Positions 59,378 to 64,000 of a stretch of DNA of 64,000 nt are shown one piece after another. The notes under the pieces were generated by a model, which was not told where the DNA came from, did not search any database, and saw only the letters and a list, made by a program, of their open reading frames with translations. Position 1 is the first letter of the stretch. Each line of letters opens with the position of its first letter. The DNA is from Bradysia coprophila (Eukaryota > Arthropoda > Insecta > Diptera > Sciaridae). The stretch is from NCBI RefSeq assembly GCF_014529535.1, contig NW_023503493.1:3224001-3288000 (forward strand), in the 5' to 3' direction. Made by a program: the position numbers and the translations under genes.

Positions 59378-60250
59378 AAAGCCCGTACGAAGTACCTCTC
59401 AAATAAAACCAACAATTTACGACATTATTTTAGAAACCCAAAATTTTTTGCCAACAATGGAAATTCAATTACCTCTCAAATGAAACAAAATCAAACACTT
59501 ATTGCCGAGTAGCGGCCTTTGTCCAAGGGCCCAAATTTGAAACTTTTTTTGCCATCATTCTATTCGGCATTCAATTATCTCTCAAATGAAACAAAAACTA
59601 GCAAATTCGGATGAGATTTACTCGATTTATGTGGAAAAAACACTTAGGGCCGAGTAGCGGCCTTAGTCCAAGGGCCCAAATTTGAAACTTTTTTTGCCAT
59701 CATTCTATTCGGCATTCAATTATCTCTCAAATGAAACAAAAACTAGCAAATTCGGATGAGATTTACTCGATTTATGTGGAAAAAACACTTAGGGCCGAGT
59801 AACGACCTTTGAGCCCTCCCAACAAGCTCGCGTTGCATCCTACACAAAAACAATGTTCAGCAACTTTGTTCTACTCGTCAATACCTTTCATTTGATATAT
59901 CACAAGCAGCTATTGCGTGCGTATTTCGGTAGATATCGTCGAAAGACTGAAAAACACCTATAGGGCCCTAGCTCTGGAAGGGCCGACCCTACCATGCCCA
60001 TTTTCGAACTTGACCTTACTTTTGTCGATACCAATCGGGGAAAAAAAGAATTTTGAAAAAAGGTTGTGATTTGCTCAAGCTAGAGGGGTCACAGACGGAC
60101 GGACGGACGGACGGACGGACATTTTTTTTATTGCGGATTCGTCATCTATGAACATAACCAAATGCTTTGCCCTTACTGTCTGCTTCCAATTCGACGTGTT
60201 ACAAACGGCATATTAATCTTATAAGCCCCCAGTACTTCGTACGGGGCTAA
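59378..60250. mobile_element. ~870-bp element with CGTACGAAGTAC ends
   Basis: The ends GCCCGTACGAAGTAC and GTACTTCGTACGGGGC are inverted repeats. Inside, a ~145-bp block (GCCGAGTAGCGGCCTT, AAGGGCCCAAATTTGAAACT, TTTATGTGGAAAAAACACTT) is duplicated in tandem at about 59505 and 59650. A (GGAC)n tract lies at 60094-60120. A truncated relative is at 45403. It sits between inverted copies of the 220-bp repeat. Confidence 0.6.
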
Positions 60251-60309
60251 AAATCTGCGTCGCATGTGGCAGATAAATTTTCTTGCTGAACATCTGCCAC
60301 TTTGCGACG

Positions 60310-60531
60310 CAGACTTTTTTGGTAAAATTTTGGTTGTTTCCAGTCAAATTTTTTTGGTAAAAATTATTTGGCAGATGATGAAAAAAACTAAGCTTGTTTG
60401 AACTAAAATTGGGCGTAAAATTTAATTTTTGCGTAACGAAGCTGAAAGCGTCAACTCTAGCGATATCATTCATTTTAGAAATTGTACTTCAAAGACTGCG
60501 TCACACTTTTCTCGAAGAGATTTTTGTTGGG
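60310..60531 (-). repeat. Dispersed ~220-bp repeat, copy 2 of 3 (inverted)
   Basis: The inverse of 58936-59158: GGTTGTTTCCAGTCAAATTT, AAGCTTGTTTGAACT, GCGTCAACTCTAGCGATATC and CAAAGACTGCGTCACACTTT. The adjacent 60240-60330 forms its own small hairpin around TCTGCGTCGCA/TGCGACGCAGA. Confidence 0.75.
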
Positions 60532-60599
60532 ATCTATCTTTACAACAGTAACGCAGTGCCTACTGTGATCTCATCAGCCTCCGAATATTTTCTATGTTA

Positions 60600-61800
60600 A
60601 TGCTAGAAGCAGTGCTGCGCTTTTGGTGTTGCACCAGAAGCCGAGACTCCATTAAGGCCTATATTTGGCAGAAAATAGAAATGATTTTGGTTCAAAATTC
60701 TCCATGATGTATGCTGTTCATACTAATAACGGTAAAATGTTGTATGGGTACCTATCAAATGACAAAATGTCTGCTGTCGCTTCTAAGAAATTTGTATTTC
60801 AAGCAAACCTGACTTTGATTCTGTTTGGTCGTAGTTAGAGAATTTCCGAAGTTGATAGTTTATGGAGGCCTTTTCCTCAGTTCGCTTCCCTCTGTAACAT
60901 TACCATAACGAAGAGCCGCTTCGATTGTGATATTGTTTGAAACACCTGAATTTCACCTGTTCCAAGTGTGAATTTAGGACGACATTTAATCTATCCGATT
61001 GAAGTTTTTGTTTAGAAATTTTACACATTTAACCCACGTGCATATCAGTCCCTCATGAGGCCACGGTCCGACTATTGCCAATATGTGGAATAGGGTAGGT
61101 CGTATTTTCATTTTGTTTTTATTTTAGAAGGCCTGGCCCCAGGTTGTACTTAGAATTGACCAAGGAATCCGAAACAGCAAAAACAAATTCAAAAATTAAT
61201 TTTTCCCTTGCCTCTAGGCTGATTTTGATTTTCGGGGTAGTAGCATGAAATTGCACACATTGTTGACTGATATCTCGGGCATTTGGGAACAGAAGGCATT
61301 ACTGCTAACTGTAGTTAATAGCTGAGGAGTCATGCTATGAAATACCATAAGAACGTTGTTGACCTTCGCCTTCACTCGAGCAGAGTAACTCTGTCAGTGT
61401 TCCCGACTAAGACTTTTCGACAAAAAAATTTCAACTTTATTTGCAAATAAAATCGACAAATCATGACATAATACGTCGTGTGAGGTATGTCTGAACAGGT
61501 AATCTCATAGAGAATCCATTGCAGAGAAGTTTGTTGAAAACGAATTGAAAAAACTCACAGGAGCTCTGTTTTCGAAGCCCAAATTTGGCAATTTTTTGTT
61601 AGAATGAAAAAGTCAAATGAACAAAAATCGACGAATTTAAGTTAATTTGCTCAGAAAAGTGTTATTTATGGTGAATAGGTGTACAACTATCAATTTCACT
61701 AGATTAGAACCTTCAATCTATTCAATCTATTCTTTGTTGTCACAAAATAATTATAAACAATACCAAACTCAAAGCATCTTAAAAACCATCTCTGTGTCTA
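60600..61800. other. Interval with nothing identified
   Basis: About 1.2 kb of AT-rich sequence with no ORF, repeat or RNA signal that I can support. The part nearest 61,800 is the probable 3' flank of the minus-strand peptide gene. Confidence 0.4.
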
Positions 61801-61801
61801 T

Positions 61802-62104
61802 TTATCTGCTGCAGCAAATATTTCCTGTGGGACAATCGCACGTGGGACAGCTACACTGAGGAAAATTTCCGCTTGTGCATGAACTTACGGGCACACATGC
61901 ACCAAATCTGCTGACACATTCGCCACCCCCTCCGTTACACTGTGCCATCGTATTTCCTTTAAAAATTGAGGAAATCGGTGTGAGGTTATGTTTGGTATTA
62001 ACGAAACTCTTAACGAAAATGTTGATCTTACCGACAACGAAACACATTACGATAAATGTACAAATGGTGAATGTAATCAAGAAGTTTTTGGGAAGAAGTT
62101 TCAT
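61802..62104 (-). CDS. Small secreted cysteine-rich peptide, two exons
   Basis: On the minus strand exon 1 is 62104-62032 and exon 2 is 61956-61802, separated by a 75-bp GT-AG intron (donor GGTAAGATC, acceptor TTTTTAAAG). Because the intron is a multiple of three with no stop, the unspliced reading also stays open (100 codons), but splicing gives a clean 75-aa protein: a hydrophobic signal peptide ending near VVGNTMAQ, then a 45-residue mature part with ten cysteines (CNGGGGEC, GAC, SSC, CSCPTCDC, ICC). I do not recognise the family; the pattern recalls disulfide-rich knottin, antimicrobial or protease-inhibitor peptides. Function is not claimed. Confidence 0.6.
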   Translation of the reverse strand: MKLLPKNFLITFTICTFIVMCFVVGKINIFVKSFVNTKHNLTPISSIFKGNTMAQCNGGGGECVSRFGACVPVSSCTSGNFPQCSCPTCDCPTGNICCSR

Positions 62105-62295
62105 TTTGCGTTATCGTCCAACCTTAGACAAATCTTATTGACAGTACACTTCTTTACGTCGGCTAGGTATACAATCTATTGTTCACTCGACAAAGGGAGA
62201 AACTGTTTTGAAGTAGAACTTCGTTCAATGAATGGTAAAACACTATAATTGTTTCACTGTTATAATTTTACTCTGCTTGCCCTTAGAAGTCCCTT

Positions 62296-62333
62296 TATGA
62301 AAAAAATGTATGAACGTTGTTGCCTTTTATATA
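62296..62333 (-). promoter_or_regulatory. Candidate promoter of the cysteine-rich peptide gene
   Basis: On the minus strand TATATAAAAG (62333-62324) and TCATA with A at 62298 lie 35 bp apart, the same spacing as at two other genes here. The 5' UTR would be about 195 bp. Confidence 0.45.
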
Positions 62334-62958
62334 AAATTTTCTGAGGTTTCATCAAACATTTCGCTTAATGAAAAAAAGTTTGTTTTTTATTTTTAAAATT
62401 GAATTTCAATCGAATAAATGGGTCGATGTCGACGAAATAATGCGTTACACAGGCTGTGTACATATTTTTTATTTACCCAACAATGCTCTCAAAATGCTCA
62501 ACCCATTTTACATTTATTTTTAGTGTTAAGGTTATATACCTCTCTACCGTTAAGATGTGCTGCTATGCTATATCTGGTGCCGAAGTGTATATAACATTAT
62601 ATAGAATGTAGGCACCACATCAGGCATACATATGTTCATACAGAAGGAATACAAAACATATTATAGCCAAAAAACTTTTCAGCAAAATCAGAGGTTCTGT
62701 CATAGTTCCAGTAGACTGTATTGGGTTAAGCCATTTGCAAAACGCTCAATCGACTTAACATCAACAGTAAGACTCGAACAGATCGACCACAGCATGAACC
62801 TGAAAATAGCCTACCTGTACAAGAGGAACCGAACCCGGTTTTTTTTAAAAGCCTGATAAAGCCTAAAATCTTCATACAAATTTTTCAGGTAGCCCAAAAC
62901 CTGACCTGATTTTTGAATGAGAGACTCATTAATTTATTACTTTTGTAATAAATAAAAT

Positions 62959-63170
62959 ATCCCAACAAAAATCTCTTCGAGAAATGTGTGACGCAGTCTT
63001 TGAAGTACAATTTCTAAAATGAATGATATCGCTAGAGTTGACGCAAAAATTAAATTTTACACCCAATTTTAGTTCAAACAAGCTGGCTTAGTTTTTCTCA
63101 TCATCTGCCAAATAATTTTTACCAAAAAAAAAAAATTTGACTGGAAACAACCAAAATTTTACCAAAAAAA
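62959..63170 (+). repeat. Dispersed ~220-bp repeat, copy 3 of 3
   Basis: The same landmarks as 58936-59158 but lacking the short CTTTCAGCTTCGTTAC segment. It directly precedes the GACGAAATT minisatellite. Confidence 0.8.
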
Positions 63171-63592
63171 TCTGACGAAATTTGACGAAATTCGAAAATT
63201 TGACGAAATTCAAAAATTTGATGAAATTTGACGAAATTCGAAAATTTGACGAAATTCAAAAATTTGATGAAATTCAAAAATTTGACGAAATTTGACGAAA
63301 TTAGAAAATTTGACGAAATTCGAAAATTTGACGAAATTTGACGAAATTCGAAAATTTGACGAAATTCGAAAATTTGACGAAATTCGAAAATTTGACGAAA
63401 TTTGAAAATTTGACGAAATTCTAAAATTTGACGAAATTTGAAAATTTGACTAAATTTGAAAATTTGACTAAATTCGAAAATTTGTCGAAATTTGACGAAA
63501 TTTGAAAATTTCACAAATTCGAAAATTTGACGAAATTTGAAAATTTGACGAAATTTGAAAATTTGACGAAATTCGAAAATTTGACGAAAGTA
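63165..63592. repeat. Minisatellite GACGAAATTCGAAAATTT
   Basis: About 24 imperfect 18-bp units with shorter 10-bp insertions (GACGAAATTT). It is the expanded inner edge of the right arm of the large inverted repeat; the left arm has only four or five units. Confidence 0.9.
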
Positions 63593-64000
63593 ATTCTGTA
63601 TCTGCCACCATTCAAGAAATATCTCAAAAACCCCAATTGACCCACCCATTTCCAACTTTCGACATTTTTCACATATGCCCCTCTGTTCTACTCGTAAAAC
63701 TCTGAGACTTTGCCGAAGAAAGTAAGTCTCTATCTGTCATAACCCAAAAAAATATTAGTCCTTTCATCCTACGCTCGAGTAGCTCAAAATTTGGCAACTC
63801 TAATCACTCTAGCTCAAACGAATCTGACCCGATTTTTTTAATTATTTTTTTGTTCGAATCGTGTTACGAATACCTTTCATTTGATGGGTCGCACGCCTCT
63901 GTAGGTTTCAATACAGCTAAGCTACAGCCGAAAACGCGTTCCCGACCCTCGAAAACCACACTCAGAAACCACTTCGAGGCCAATAAAACAAAATTCTGGT
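63590..64000 (-). repeat. Right arm of the large inverted repeat (runs off window)
   Basis: The inverse of 58420-58800 with about 95% identity by eye. The outer end is beyond the window, so total arm length and any target duplication cannot be read. Confidence 0.8.

Noticed and set aside
63119..63655. 178-codon ORF on the minus strand rich in FRQIFEF repeats
   Set aside because: The same cause: an 18-bp minisatellite inside a repeat arm.

Overview
The window looks like animal nuclear DNA, most likely from an insect and probably a dipteran. It is AT-rich, its short GT-AG introns are mostly 59-75 bp, and it holds two Rebers-Riddiford (RR-1) cuticle genes, a divergent C-type lysozyme-like gene, an insect-type GMC oxidoreductase and a PP4 regulatory subunit 2 gene. 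The abundance of small non-autonomous transposons suggests a lower (nematoceran) fly, but I cannot fix the species. All functional calls rest on reading motifs and splice sites by eye.

Layout. Positions 1-24,765 hold no gene I can support. They carry dispersed repeats: foldback MITEs, a nested element at 5.16-6.64 kb, a near-perfect palindrome with a tRNA-Ala-like sequence in each arm (14.48-14.89 kb), a degenerate satellite (15.5-16.3 kb), a tandem duplication (16.9-17.9 kb), and a Mutator-like foldback element inserted in another repeat (20.8-21.6 kb). Positions 24,766-27,587 encode a ten-exon GMC oxidoreductase, followed 80 bp later by a 971-bp array of a 9-bp unit. At 28,888-29,400 lies an intronless lysozyme-like gene that has lost both catalytic acids. 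Positions 29.4-36.6 kb are repeats. Two paralogous two-exon cuticle genes lie at 36,638-38,438 and 41,862-43,879 in the same orientation; a minisatellite sits in the first one's intron.

Positions 44,152-53,218 form a 9.07-kb block bounded by 22-bp terminal inverted repeats and a perfect 8-bp target duplication (hAT-like). Most of it is a 33-unit satellite whose unit appears to be built from the end of a mariner-like MITE, an (AAGAATTTTT)-like filler, and the hAT subterminal sequence. The array itself contains a 1.8-kb higher-order duplication. A three-exon PPP4R2 gene follows at 54,848-56,827. The rest (57-64 kb) is repeats plus a small two-exon gene on the minus strand (61,802-62,104) for a secreted cysteine-rich peptide. 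This end includes a large inverted repeat (58.4-58.9 versus 63.2-64.0 kb) that runs off the window.

The genes show no shared pathway. The two cuticle genes are a local duplication and the others are unrelated neighbours. I found no transposase or reverse transcriptase ORF, so every mobile element seen here is non-autonomous. The most unusual structures are the satellite-filled hAT-like element, the tRNA palindrome and the GC-cored foldback element.
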